From: CAZFER01 sp964517495
Lineage (GTDB): Bacteria > Hinthialibacterota > Hinthialibacteria > Hinthialibacterales > Hinthialibacteraceae
DNA: 61,024 nucleotides
Direction of reading: 5' to 3'
Assembly (NCBI GenBank): GCA_964517495.1
Contig: CAZFER010000035.1
Span: forward strand, 1 to 61,024
Shown: positions 8,885-18,695 of the stretch, piece after piece
Layout of the letters: every line of letters starts with the position of its first letter
How positions within the stretch are numbered: the first letter of the stretch is position 1
Position numbers and translations under genes: made by a program
Notes under the pieces: model-generated
The model's input: the letters and a program-made list of their open reading frames with translations, nothing else
The model's database searches: none
Told to the model about the DNA's origin: nothing

Positions 8885-11533
8885 TTACTTTAAATCAGCC
8901 CAGCTTGAACCAACCGCGACCTCCACCGGGGTGGGGACAGACAGTTCCAATGCATTCTCCATAAGTGATTTGCATTGTGTGGTGACCTCATCAACATGAT
9001 CTTCCTTTACTTCCAAAATCAATTCATCATGAACGGTCAATAAAACGGAGGCTTTTTCTCTGTCCAGCTTTCGATGAATATTGACCATCGCCGTTTTCAG
9101 CAGATCCGCCGAGGAACCTTGAATCGGTGCATTGATGGCAGCCCGCCGGGCGTTTTCCTGCCGCGTTCGATTCTGATCCCGAATCCCCACGGTTGGAATT
9201 CGCCGTCCTAAAAGCGTTTTTACAAAAAGGTGTTCTTGGGCCAATGCAACGGTTTCATCCATATACGCTTGAACCAGTGGGTAGCGGGTAAAATAGGTCT
9301 CGATGTATCGTGACGCCTCTTTATCCGATATGGCCAACCGCCGGGCCAAACCATAGGGTGACATCCCATAATTCAATCCAAAATTAATCTCTTTGGCTTT
9401 TCGGCGCATATCCGGTGTTACTTCATCCATAGCGGCGTTGAATATTTCAGCCGCAGTGCGCCGATGGATATCCTCGTTGGCTTTAAATGCAGCCAATAAC
9501 CCCGGATCGTTTGATATATGTGCAAGAACGCGTAATTCAATTTGTGAGTAATCCAACGATAACAGCAGGAAGCCTTTCTCTGCAATAAACGCTTGTCTTA
9601 CCCGGCGCCCCAATTCGGTCCGAATAGGAATGTTTTGCAAATTTGGATCACTACTCGATAATCTCCCCGTAGTAGCCACAGTCTGGTTGTAAGTTGTATG
9701 TACTCGCCCTGTTTGTGGTCGTATTAATGATTGAAGCGCATCCAAATACGTGGATTTAATTTTTTGGCGATGCCGATAGTCGAGGATTTGCTTGGCGATC
9801 ACGACACCGTCATTCGCCAGCTTTTCCAAAATATCAGCCCGGGTAGAACGTTTACGCCCTGAAAGAAGTTGTAAATCATCATACAGGATTTTCGCCAATT
9901 GCAAAGGGGAATTGAGATTAAATTCACGACCGACTGATGTATAAATTTCGTCAGCCAGTTGATTCATCTCTTCACCCAAAGCCTGAGATTGTTCCATCAG
10001 AATCTCAGGATCCACTTTGACGCCGCGCCGCTCCATATCCACCAGCACATCAATGAGTGGGATTTCCACCTCTCGATACAATCGTGTCAATTGGTATTTG
10101 TCAATCAAGGGAATAAGTTTATTTTTTAATCGCCACGTGGCGTCGGTGTCCTCACAAGCATAACTGGAGACCGTTTCAATGGCAATATCGGCCATACATT
10201 TTTGAGCTTTACCTGAACCTATTAAATCAGAAATTGGCGTTAACTTCATATTTAATTGTGAGAACGCCAGGTCATCCAGTTTGTGAGTCTGCCTTTCCGG
10301 TTGAACCAGGTAAGACGCGATCAGAGTGTCGTCTTCAATCCCTTTCAAGCAATAGCCTTCATTTTGCAAAATGTGCCGATCGTATTTTATATGATGCCCC
10401 ACTTTTTTGATCGTTTCGGAACTCAGGACTTTGTTCAACAATGGAAACGCCTCGTCCCGATCGAGATTCCCGGCTTCACGATGGCCAAGGGGAACATACC
10501 ACCCTTGTCTTTCATCAATGGAAAAAGAGAGCCCGACCAATTTTGCTGAAATTTGATCCAATGACGTGGTTTCCGTATCCACGGCACAGCCCCCCTTTTT
10601 TTCGATCGCTTTCAGCATGGTTTTCAAGTCGTCAATCGTCTTGATCGATTGGTAATCGCATGGTCTGCCATCTTCTTTATGTGAGCCTAATACCTCAGCA
10701 AAAGAGCGAAATTCCATATCGCTGTAGAACGCATACAGGTCATCCTTGTTTGGTGATTTAATCTCGAGCGGCAATGAATCAAAATCAATGGGCATATCCA
10801 ATTTAATGGTGACTAATTTTTTCGAAAGAAAAGCTTGTTCTTTCTTTGCCGCAAGGTTTTCTTTGCGTTTTTTGCCCTTGACCAAATCGAGCTGATCATA
10901 AAGGGCTTCCAGTGAGCCAAACTGTTGGATTAAATCTCTGGCCGTTTTTTCACCTATGCCGGGTACCCCTGGGATGTTATCGCTGCTATCCCCCATCAGG
11001 GCTAAAAAATCGATAAACTGTTCGGGCTTTACACCAAAACGTTCTTCCACATCAGCGGCTTTAAAAAAAACATTTCCTTTTGGTGTGAGCCTCAGCGCGA
11101 CAATGGAATGGTTCACCAATTGAAGCAAATCCTTATCCGAGGAGACCATCACCACTTCTTTGCCTTGTTGAGAGAGATAATAAGCTAATGTTCCGATAAT
11201 ATCATCCGCCTCAAAGCCAGGCTCTTCGAATTGAGGAATTCCCAGCAAATCGGTGCCTTGTTTAATAAATGGGATTTGCGCGACTAATTCTTCTGGTGGT
11301 TCAACCCGGTTAGCTTTGTATGCTTCGTACAGTTCTTTGCGAAAGGTTCTTTCCGGCCGGTCAAAGGCTACCAGCATTTCTTTAGGCTGATAATCGTTGA
11401 GTAGACTTCGAATAGTCAGAAAGTAGCCATAAATCGCATTGGTCATCATTCCATCCGAACGCCGCAAATCACGAATGGCATGAAATGACCTAAAAAAAAC
11501 TGAACTGCCGTCAACTAAAAAAATTTTGTCCAT
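8885..11533 (-). CDS. polA: DNA polymerase I
   Basis: An 882-residue replication and repair polymerase with all three activities apparently intact. The 5'-3' exonuclease spans residues 1-290 (FLVDGSSVFFRSFHAI, EADDIIGTLAYY, SSDKDLLQLV, GDSSDNIPGVPGIGEKTA). The 3'-5' exonuclease keeps DTETT near residue 317, so proofreading should be present. The polymerase domain has motif A LLSLDYSQIELRVLAH, the O-helix RRKAKEINFGLNYGMSPYGLARRL region and motif C TVHDELILEV. Length is slightly less than the E. coli enzyme (928). It heads the minus-strand operon polA-coaE-rho-ABC-GT39; a 552-base gene-free stretch lies upstream. Confidence 0.97.
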   Translation of the reverse strand: MDKIFLVDGSSVFFRSFHAIRDLRRSDGMMTNAIYGYFLTIRSLLNDYQPKEMLVAFDRPERTFRKELYEAYKANRVEPPEELVAQIPFIKQGTDLLGIPQFEEPGFEADDIIGTLAYYLSQQGKEVVMVSSDKDLLQLVNHSIVALRLTPKGNVFFKAADVEERFGVKPEQFIDFLALMGDSSDNIPGVPGIGEKTARDLIQQFGSLEALYDQLDLVKGKKRKENLAAKKEQAFLSKKLVTIKLDMPIDFDSLPLEIKSPNKDDLYAFYSDMEFRSFAEVLGSHKEDGRPCDYQSIKTIDDLKTMLKAIEKKGGCAVDTETTSLDQISAKLVGLSFSIDERQGWYVPLGHREAGNLDRDEAFPLLNKVLSSETIKKVGHHIKYDRHILQNEGYCLKGIEDDTLIASYLVQPERQTHKLDDLAFSQLNMKLTPISDLIGSGKAQKCMADIAIETVSSYACEDTDATWRLKNKLIPLIDKYQLTRLYREVEIPLIDVLVDMERRGVKVDPEILMEQSQALGEEMNQLADEIYTSVGREFNLNSPLQLAKILYDDLQLLSGRKRSTRADILEKLANDGVVIAKQILDYRHRQKIKSTYLDALQSLIRPQTGRVHTTYNQTVATTGRLSSSDPNLQNIPIRTELGRRVRQAFIAEKGFLLLSLDYSQIELRVLAHISNDPGLLAAFKANEDIHRRTAAEIFNAAMDEVTPDMRRKAKEINFGLNYGMSPYGLARRLAISDKEASRYIETYFTRYPLVQAYMDETVALAQEHLFVKTLLGRRIPTVGIRDQNRTRQENARRAAINAPIQGSSADLLKTAMVNIHRKLDREKASVLLTVHDELILEVKEDHVDEVTTQCKSLMENALELSVPTPVEVAVGSSWADLK

Positions 11534-12085
11534 TTGTTATCGCTCATGGATGGAGAACATTGAGGGGTAAGTTTCAATAAAATGTGTTACGAATTCAACT
11601 ATCGTATCTCATTTAAAATCAATGTTAGTACATGGTTTAAATTCATACCCTCATTCTCATTCATTCACGAACTTATAATAACCCCATCCGGGCTATGTGA
11701 TTAATAACCAACCATCAATGTGAATAATGAGTTTATATTGTAAATCATATCGAATTAGTGTTTATTCTGGTTTATATTGTGCGGTTTAGACTACCCACAA
11801 AGAGATTCAGCATGTATATGATGCAATTTTTTAAATAATTTTGTTGAGCGAACCTTATGCAAATATACAAATCCCCTTTTCCCGACGATATGGCTCATTC
11901 ACACCAAAGAGATCCTATTATGAACTGAAAGATAACATAAAGAATAGCAATTCAACCAATATATATAAATTGTATTGACGCCATTAATCAGGGGAATTAC
12001 CCAGGAATATAGGTGTGTCGTTTGTAATCTTTCTAGATTGTACAATCCCTTCTTCAATAAAACAAGGGATTTTTATCATTTTTTT
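11534..12085. other. AT-rich intergenic region
   Basis: No gene is visible. This stretch lies upstream of polA and downstream of the minus-strand secreted hydrolase, so it should hold the polA promoter. I see AT-rich -10-like sequences such as TTTACAATATAAAC on the minus strand but no strong -35 element. One terminator-like hairpin is at 12044-12071. Confidence 0.4.
12044..12080 (+). terminator. Terminator-like hairpin
   Basis: An 8-base perfect stem (AATCCCTT at 12044-12051 with AAGGGATT at 12064-12071) is followed by a T-rich run on the plus strand. The gene it flanks (12086-13918) is on the minus strand and ends here, so on that strand the T-run precedes rather than follows the stem. It may still block read-through from either side. 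Confidence 0.45.
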
Positions 12086-13918
12086 TCAAAAAGGATGCTT
12101 TTCAAAAAATTGATTCAAATCCCGATAGAGTAATCCCAATTTCTGATTCATGGAGCTTAAGACACCACGTTCACCCTGTGAACGAATGCGTAACGCATAG
12201 GTTTCAAATAAATCTTCCACCGGTGCTTCTTGCAGGCCTTTTAAACAATCATTCCGTTGTGAGATGATCTGTCCATGCAAGGAAGGATCATCTAATAAAA
12301 CATCCCATCTCCAATTATAGGCCGGTTGTAATTTAACACCGGTTTCATGTAATAACAAGATAAATTTTAGAGTATTTACAAGATAATCCAAGTTCTCGAG
12401 ATGTTCTTTATCTAATTCCAGTTTACGCCATTCACTCGCTTTTTCCAAAAAGGTTTCCGTTTCATTTTTGATTTCCTCGGTCATGAATCCCCAATTGGGA
12501 GTGTAGGGATAATATTCCGGAGATTCCACCCCTCCCCGGCGTGGCGCCCAGATTTGTTCACAATCAAAGCGGGTGAAAAAGGGGGTCAGGGCTGGTCCTA
12601 CCCGACGGCCAAACCGCCGTTCACACCACGCCTGGTAAAATGCCGAGGTGATGGTTTCTTTCTCCTCATCTGTCATCAATCGAATCCCATCAACGGCAGG
12701 GGGATTTTTGGTCATCAATGCCATTGCTTCAAAATTGGCTCGGATATCCTCGGTGCGCCAATGGATACCAATAACGCCATCAACTCCCTGGTTATGGGCC
12801 AGGCCAATTTGCTCAGCCAACAATGAGACGCGGGGTTGGGGATGCCAAAGACGGCGGTCTCCCTCCAGCCAGGGGATTACCCATACATCCCGTTCTTTCA
12901 GTTCTCCCATCACAGCGGGTTGTGGATCCCATCCCTGGTTTTTATTAAGGCAGGCGAAAATGATGTCTTTGGGTACGGCTTTATCCAATCCTGGCAACAA
13001 GGGTGGCAGTTGATGATCTCCACCCCACCCGCTAATGGCCATTCGCACAGTGGGGGCTTTTTTCTTGAGAATGCTGTGGGCTTTTTGAATGTAGGCCATA
13101 GACCATACCCCATAGAAACGAGTCATAACATCTTCGATATCGGAAAAGTAATGTTCATTTTTCTTGTAAAATTCACTGAATTGGGGTGGGGCGCGAAATT
13201 GATCCGAAGGATTATAGAGTTCCTGCAGCCAGAACCACATGTAATCGATATCTGGATATTTTTCCAATATATCACTGATGTATAAATCCAATAATTCAAT
13301 ATTAGCGGGATGAAGTGGATCAGGCAGATAGGGATTGTAGATCATGGAACCCGGTGGCAATACCGAAAAAAATTCCGGAGGATAAATGCCGAATTCGAAT
13401 CCAATGCAAAATTTCATCTCCTTTCGATGAGCATAATCCATCACCCGATTCATTAAATCCTGCGCACGGCGGTAACGGTCTTCTTGATCACGGGCACGTA
13501 CAGCACATTCCGCCCCAAACACATCTCTGCGAAACGGACGCCGGGTTCCAAAAAAGAAATCATCGGTTTCCAAGGGACGATATCCCCAGCGGGCCGTCAC
13601 AGAGGTATCCAAGAATGCCGGTGGTAATATCCCTTTATATTCCACTCGAATAAGCGGTTCAACATAATTTACATAGCGTTCTGCTCCTCCCGTGTAACAA
13701 TGGAAGCCGACGAAATTCATGCCCATTGCAGACATCCAATCGAGATAGTCTTTATATTCTTCAAAATCCCATGTTGTTGGTCCTGACAAAAAATTATGCC
13801 AGGGAAGTGTACCTCGAATATCAAAAGCATTATCTGCCGCCCACGATGTCATCCCGCCGGGTGTGAGGATAACCATTAGCATGAGGGTCAGGACAATCGG
13901 TTTATACAAATTCAGCAT
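12086..13918 (-). CDS. Secreted TIM-barrel glycoside hydrolase-like protein
   Basis: A 610-residue protein with a signal peptide (hydrophobic VLTLMLMVILTP, then SWAADN). The mature part opens with DIRGTLPWHNFLSGPTTWD and EYKDYLDWMSAMGMNFVGFHCY, a phrase style seen in alpha-glucuronidase-like (GH67/GH115-related) and other TIM-barrel hydrolases of planctomycete-like bacteria. Further barrel strands are suggested by KFCIGFEFG, DIDYMWFWLQELYNP, VRMAISGWGGDH, VWVIPWLEGD and DGVIGIHWRTEDI. Candidate acidic catalytic residues sit in WFWLQE and WLEGD. A helical tail follows. An AGGAG ribosome-binding site 7 bases upstream supports the start. Substrate and activity are unproven; a xylan-related role would fit the GH10 enzyme elsewhere in the window. 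Confidence 0.65.
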   Translation of the reverse strand: MLNLYKPIVLTLMLMVILTPGGMTSWAADNAFDIRGTLPWHNFLSGPTTWDFEEYKDYLDWMSAMGMNFVGFHCYTGGAERYVNYVEPLIRVEYKGILPPAFLDTSVTARWGYRPLETDDFFFGTRRPFRRDVFGAECAVRARDQEDRYRRAQDLMNRVMDYAHRKEMKFCIGFEFGIYPPEFFSVLPPGSMIYNPYLPDPLHPANIELLDLYISDILEKYPDIDYMWFWLQELYNPSDQFRAPPQFSEFYKKNEHYFSDIEDVMTRFYGVWSMAYIQKAHSILKKKAPTVRMAISGWGGDHQLPPLLPGLDKAVPKDIIFACLNKNQGWDPQPAVMGELKERDVWVIPWLEGDRRLWHPQPRVSLLAEQIGLAHNQGVDGVIGIHWRTEDIRANFEAMALMTKNPPAVDGIRLMTDEEKETITSAFYQAWCERRFGRRVGPALTPFFTRFDCEQIWAPRRGGVESPEYYPYTPNWGFMTEEIKNETETFLEKASEWRKLELDKEHLENLDYLVNTLKFILLLHETGVKLQPAYNWRWDVLLDDPSLHGQIISQRNDCLKGLQEAPVEDLFETYALRIRSQGERGVLSSMNQKLGLLYRDLNQFFEKHPF

Positions 13919-14020
13919 GTTGACGACTCCTAAAAAATGTTCACAAATAATAGGCTACACTGCTTTAAAGAGCTGATCTATGATACTTTTATCAAAACGT
14001 AAATGGTCAGCCATGTGAAG

Positions 14021-14132
14021 TTCCATTCCCCTCAGGAATGGGAGGGGCTAGGGGAGGGTTGATAAAAAACTCTGGAGTAGAACCCTTTACCCCCTCCGAA
14101 CCTCCCTCATTGGGGGAGGAATAGGGGGGCCA
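14021..14132. repeat. Dispersed palindromic elements, family C (two adjacent units)
   Basis: Two GC-rich palindromic units lie side by side: 14021-14065 (TTCCATTCCCCT..AGGAATGGGAGGGG, then CTAGGGGAGGG) and 14081-14132 (ACCCCCTCC..CCTCCCTCATTGGGGGAGG, then AATAGGGGGG). A sequence closely matching the first unit is at 44046-44086. No reading frame is plausible across the region. Confidence 0.6.
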
Positions 14133-14161
14133 ATATAGGTTTTTCTAGCTTTCCACTTCAT

Positions 14162-16006
14162 ATGGTTGACATGTTACATCAAAACCAAACGATGGATTAT
14201 CCATTTATTTCGATGAATCCTTCTCTTGCCGAACAAAATATTCAACGGTTAATGCAGCTGGATTCCGGCCTGGCTCAACGCCTTCAAGGTTTTCTGGCTG
14301 AACAGCGAAAAGAAGGGGACAAACCGTGCTATAGATATTCACCTTTTGCTGATGATACTATTGTATGCCGCGAAGTGGAAGGAAATCGACGTTGGATACA
14401 CGGCCCGAATCATCCCATAGAATTTGCTCAGGAACAGTTGAATTTAATCGGTGATTCCCATGATGTGCTTGTCGTATGGCAAGCCGGGCTTGGTTATGTT
14501 CCACGCTTGATTCTTGACCGACATTTTAAGCAACGAATGGTTATTTGTGAAACCCGTCTCGAACTGTTTTGGGAATGGTTGTGCCGATGGGATTGCCGCC
14601 TTTTATTGCAACACCATCCTTGCTTTTTTGTTATTGATGATGAACCTGAGAATACGCTTATAAAATTAATGAGGAACTATTCGCGTTTTTTTCAAAACCC
14701 TGCATTTATAGCGGGAAGTGTTTTGGAGCAGGATGAAACGGTCAGGTTAAAGCGGCTACAGGATACGTTTGAACGAATAAACAGAAATCCGGATAATCAA
14801 ACAGATCAATTGATTGGTCATGAAAAATCATTCCTGATCATGTCACGTACTATGCGGGAAATTTATCCCGCCGTAATGCGGGGTGCCTTGTCCAATAATT
14901 TTGAAAAGGCAGCGGCTGTAAATCGTACAGTTATGCTTAGTCATTTTCTTCGTGGTTTGAATGCCTGGAAAGAAACGTGTGGAGGTATCCCCACGCTGGC
15001 GCTTGCGTTTTATGGTAGTTTGTTCTCTTCGGACGAATTACAATCCATGGGCCAGGCAGGGGTAAATCGAGTGGTGTGGTTTTATGATACTCCACATATA
15101 AAACAACAGGATATAGCTTTGGATTATGATATCGCGTGTGTGTTTGACCGGGGTCATCTTCCTTTGATCAAGCCGCATTTTGGTGATCGATGCATTATGC
15201 TTTCCCCGGCAACCACTTTTGATCAATTCACGCCAAAACAATCCCTGTCAGCGCTGAAGCCTATTACATATATAGGCGCAACCGGTTATCGCTTGTCATT
15301 ACCTTATTTGCAGCAAAATCCTGCCCTCTCAAATCAATTATGTGGGACGATCCGGCGTGTCGTTCAACAACGGTTGGGTGAACCAATTGAACGCATTCAA
15401 GAACAGTTGTTAAAAGAAACCTCTCACTTTTTTCATGCCAATGATAAGCTTTTCCCCTGGCTGGTGCTTCAGGTGGCGACTGCTGAAATTCGTATCGCCT
15501 TTTTAAACGCTGCCATGCCATATGGCCTGTCGGTCTTTGGTGATTCATACTGGTCAAACCAACCATTGGTTGGGGGATTGATAAATGCCTATGCTGGACG
15601 CTCGTTGGATTACGCCACTGAAACACCGGAAGTTTATGCCGCCTCTGCCATTAATCTTCACATTTGTCATCCTCAAGTAACCGAGGGTGTTCCCGTTCGT
15701 GTTTATGATGTGTTGGCCTGCGGTGGTTTTTTACTTGCGGAGTATAGGCCCATATTGGAGGAACAGTTTACAATTGGTGAGGATTTTGATGTGTTTCGTT
15801 CCCCTTCCGAATTAAAAGGGAAAATTGAATATTACCTCTCACGACAAGCACTTCGTGCACACATCGCCCAACATGGACACAAAACCGTTCTAGCCCATCA
15901 CACTTACAAGCACCGTATTTCCGAACTTTGCAGAAAGTTGGATTACAAGAGGCCCGCTGATTGTCGGTACTACGGCTCATCAGGAGATTCGCGCTCCCTT
16001 CTTTAA
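14162..16006 (+). CDS. CgeB-like glycosyltransferase
   Basis: A 614-residue soluble protein. The C-terminal third resembles the Glyco_trans_1_2 / CgeB family: SAINLHICHPQVTEGVPVRV followed by YDVLACGGFLLAEYRPILEEQF, then the DVFRSPSELKGKIEYYLS and LAHHTYKHRISEL segments that end such proteins. The N-terminal part (residues 20-250) has a Rossmann-like region (DVLVVWQAGLGYVPRLIL) and resembles uncharacterised motility- or surface-glycan-associated GT-B proteins. It would use a nucleotide sugar to modify a protein or glycan. A protein of nearly equal length and layout is encoded at 58349-60169. Alternative ATG starts exist at 14171 and 14192; no strong ribosome-binding site separates them. Confidence 0.7.
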   Translation: MVDMLHQNQTMDYPFISMNPSLAEQNIQRLMQLDSGLAQRLQGFLAEQRKEGDKPCYRYSPFADDTIVCREVEGNRRWIHGPNHPIEFAQEQLNLIGDSHDVLVVWQAGLGYVPRLILDRHFKQRMVICETRLELFWEWLCRWDCRLLLQHHPCFFVIDDEPENTLIKLMRNYSRFFQNPAFIAGSVLEQDETVRLKRLQDTFERINRNPDNQTDQLIGHEKSFLIMSRTMREIYPAVMRGALSNNFEKAAAVNRTVMLSHFLRGLNAWKETCGGIPTLALAFYGSLFSSDELQSMGQAGVNRVVWFYDTPHIKQQDIALDYDIACVFDRGHLPLIKPHFGDRCIMLSPATTFDQFTPKQSLSALKPITYIGATGYRLSLPYLQQNPALSNQLCGTIRRVVQQRLGEPIERIQEQLLKETSHFFHANDKLFPWLVLQVATAEIRIAFLNAAMPYGLSVFGDSYWSNQPLVGGLINAYAGRSLDYATETPEVYAASAINLHICHPQVTEGVPVRVYDVLACGGFLLAEYRPILEEQFTIGEDFDVFRSPSELKGKIEYYLSRQALRAHIAQHGHKTVLAHHTYKHRISELCRKLDYKRPADCRYYGSSGDSRSLL

Positions 16007-16042
16007 ATTGAGTAACATGAAAAATGTCAGAAATATCAAGGA

Positions 16043-17323
16043 TTAGTCAAGATACCGGCTTTTCACTTCATTGGACGGTTGCTTTCCATTAAAAAGCCAT
16101 ATTTGATTTTCAGCATCCCATGCCAAGCCCCATCGTTTTGGTGGGTTGTAATAAGCCTCAGAAGATATCCAGCGCTGATTGGTTGCAATAAACAGATCCA
16201 ATAAGGTCACAGGTGCATGAGATTTTGAAAGGGTAATGGATACCTCATCCAATGCTTGATAAAAGCCATTTCGAGGCAAATCATACTCCTCCAAAGCAAA
16301 CCAAATTTGAGATACCACATCATTTAGCCGCTGGTCTCGTGAATGCGTGCTGTAGTTAAATTCAAATGATTCATCGTTTTTAAGGTCAGGTTTATTCTTC
16401 AGTTTTTTCCACCCCTCCTGGATGATTTTGTTTCGATATTCCACTTGATCGTGAAATAAATCAACAAGATCCTGAATGGCATTTTCAGGAAGCAAAGCAT
16501 TGGGATCATGGCTTTTTTTAGCAATCCGGTTAAGCGGTTTGCTTAATGACTTGCGATAGGAAAAATCCGTTTGGTAGATTTCTCGTGAGAAGCAGGGCAT
16601 TTTTTCATTGGGGAGGTACTCCCACTTCCCGTCTTTTTTCACTGGCCATTTCCATCGAACAATTCCACTATGGTGTTCATCAACATTGGGGGAATAAATG
16701 TATATATTGATCGATGTTGTTTGATGAAATTTCATTCGGGGTGGCACTGTCGATTCAAAAAACTTGACGGGAATAATCTCGTTGGGTTTGATGCGGCCAA
16801 TAAAACACGCATGGCTGGCCACGATATCCTCATAGATAAGCAGGCCGGGTTTAACTGTGTTTGCACTCAATTCAACCGGGTATGTGTCATATTTAAATGA
16901 ATCTGTGGTGACATGGAAATTGAGTTTTTGCAAAAAAGCACGAAAGCGTTTGTCATTTTGCCATGATTGATGAGTTGAATGTTTATCCCATGACGAATAT
17001 TCATGATCGATAGCATTGCCTTGATAATCATGCGCTATAAAGGGGAGGTGATTGATACGTGAAAATATGGCACGTACAACATAACAAAGATCAGCACAAT
17101 CGACCTTTAGCTGAATCGGCACAAGAAAATCAGTGGTCACATCGCGGATAATCCAATCCGAATATTTTTCCTCCCACGATAAGTTCCACTCATTCCTGGC
17201 TGTCCAAACCTCTGAATGCACTATGGAGACACTATGCAATGCAAGAAATAAGAGGATTACAAATGTTTTTAAAGCAATTATATTTGAAAAATTTGTTTTC
17301 ACCGTCGTACCAAATTTGATCAA
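16043..17323 (-). CDS. Secreted protein, possibly papain/NlpC-like
   Basis: A 426-residue protein I cannot assign to a named family. A hydrophobic N-terminal segment (FVILLFLALHSVSIVHSE) looks like a signal peptide. VDCADLCYVVRAIFSRINHLPF at about residues 74-95 has a Cys at the head of a helix. ASHACFIGRI near residue 175 supplies a His on a strand. This Cys-helix and His-strand layout recalls NlpC/P60 and transglutaminase-like cysteine enzymes, but the match is only by eye. The C-terminal half is helical and rich in charged residues. It is convergent with the preceding CgeB-like gene. Confidence 0.45.
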   Translation of the reverse strand: MIKFGTTVKTNFSNIIALKTFVILLFLALHSVSIVHSEVWTARNEWNLSWEEKYSDWIIRDVTTDFLVPIQLKVDCADLCYVVRAIFSRINHLPFIAHDYQGNAIDHEYSSWDKHSTHQSWQNDKRFRAFLQKLNFHVTTDSFKYDTYPVELSANTVKPGLLIYEDIVASHACFIGRIKPNEIIPVKFFESTVPPRMKFHQTTSINIYIYSPNVDEHHSGIVRWKWPVKKDGKWEYLPNEKMPCFSREIYQTDFSYRKSLSKPLNRIAKKSHDPNALLPENAIQDLVDLFHDQVEYRNKIIQEGWKKLKNKPDLKNDESFEFNYSTHSRDQRLNDVVSQIWFALEEYDLPRNGFYQALDEVSITLSKSHAPVTLLDLFIATNQRWISSEAYYNPPKRWGLAWDAENQIWLFNGKQPSNEVKSRYLD

Positions 17324-17481
17324 TGATTTGCTTTATGGAGCTGCATCAACCAATTCCTTTATATCTTCCATGATTCATTTATTAATGCAATAGGGATAAT
17401 TAACAACTATACAGGACAGTATGCAAAGCGGGGATTATAACCTGTCAGCCATATAAAGTGGAAAGAGAGTGGAAATTGATA

Positions 17482-18564
17482 TCAATCCCGCGTCATCGTC
17501 AATTTCAGCCACTCGCGCGCCAGTTTGGGATAATTCCGCTTGCCGAACAGGATACTCGCCGTCAAAAAGCATTCATGCGAGCATGAGCAGTTGGTGTGCT
17601 GTATCCACTCGCGGCAATGCTGGGTGTTTTCTGAATGCCACACCCGGTAAAAATCGTAATCCACATTGCGCACGTTACCCAGCTGGGGTTTGCTGGCTGG
17701 TGTGCCATTCACTGGGGGATTAGGTTCTTCCAGCATTTCACACAGGTTGACCTCACCGTCGGAATAAAGCACTCCGATGGCCGAGCCTGCCAAACAGGCC
17801 ACCCGTGACGAATCGCCACGCACCACCTCTGAAATGGCCTCCCGGGTCATTCGGTTCTTGGCGCGCTGCACACTGGCTTTCCAGCCCCGCTCATGGGCAA
17901 GGTGGTACTGTTCACAGCGCTGGGTAAAAGCCTGGTATATTTCGTAAGGGACTTCTAACAACGAGGGATCATGCAATTTTCCCCGCACATGATTCACCGA
18001 AAGCCTGTCAACGCCCCACTGCGAAACTTCGTCGTAAAGCGCATCCAGCTCATCCACATTGCGGGCGGTCACCGTCATCACTAAAGAGGTTCTCAAGAGG
18101 GGAAAGCGTTTCTTGCACGCGAACAAGGCCTGGACGGTTTCTTTGGCGCGCTCAAAGGCGCCCGGCAATTTACGAATGGCATCATGTGTTTTTTGCAAAC
18201 CATCGATGGATACCCCGATATCCAAATCCAACTCAGGGCATAACTCATAAATACGCGCCACTGCTTTTTCCACCCACGCCGCCCGCGAGCCATTGGTGAT
18301 GATTCCCATGCGCCGAGTGCCCGCATGCTGGTAGAACATGGATAAGGCTTCCGGCAGGTCTTTTCTCAAAAACGGTTCACCGCCGGTTACCCGCATAAAG
18401 GTTAATGGATTTACGCTGCGCGCCACCCGTTCCAACTCTCCGAGGCTCATTTCGTCATGCTTGTTTAATTCATCGATATAAAAGCAATGCTCACAACGCA
18501 TATTGCACCGTGAAGTCACATAAAAAATCAAATAACGCAGCCGAGGTTTATTTTCAATGGACAT
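17482..18564 (-). CDS. Radical SAM protein with SPASM-like C-terminus
   Basis: A 360-residue radical S-adenosylmethionine enzyme. The [4Fe-4S] motif is CNMRCEHC (CxxxCxxC) near residue 20. The glycine-rich SAM motif is RVTGGEPFLRKDL, and the barrel continues with GIITNGS and DIGVSIDGLQ. The C-terminal part carries more cysteines (ACLAGS, NLCEML, HCREW, CSCSHECFL) in a SPASM/twitch-like pattern for extra clusters. Such enzymes mature peptides or modify proteins, or act on sugars. No peptide precursor is visible nearby. ATG 18564 is chosen because CAGGGA sits 7 bases before it. The gene is clearly richer in G+C than its neighbours. Confidence 0.85.
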   Translation of the reverse strand: MSIENKPRLRYLIFYVTSRCNMRCEHCFYIDELNKHDEMSLGELERVARSVNPLTFMRVTGGEPFLRKDLPEALSMFYQHAGTRRMGIITNGSRAAWVEKAVARIYELCPELDLDIGVSIDGLQKTHDAIRKLPGAFERAKETVQALFACKKRFPLLRTSLVMTVTARNVDELDALYDEVSQWGVDRLSVNHVRGKLHDPSLLEVPYEIYQAFTQRCEQYHLAHERGWKASVQRAKNRMTREAISEVVRGDSSRVACLAGSAIGVLYSDGEVNLCEMLEEPNPPVNGTPASKPQLGNVRNVDYDFYRVWHSENTQHCREWIQHTNCSCSHECFLTASILFGKRNYPKLAREWLKLTMTRD

Positions 18565-18695
18565 GTATATTCCCTGATTAAGAATCAAAATAAAAAAAAG
18601 ACCTTTAAATTATAACGCGCCCGCCATGTTTTAGCGAGCGCGTCAATTCGCTGTATAAAAAGTGATAACGGCTTGAATATCTGCCAGGTAATTCG

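Noticed and set aside
12836..13285. 149-codon plus-strand open frame
   Set aside because: It is antisense to the secreted barrel protein, whose own frame has a signal peptide and ribosome-binding site.
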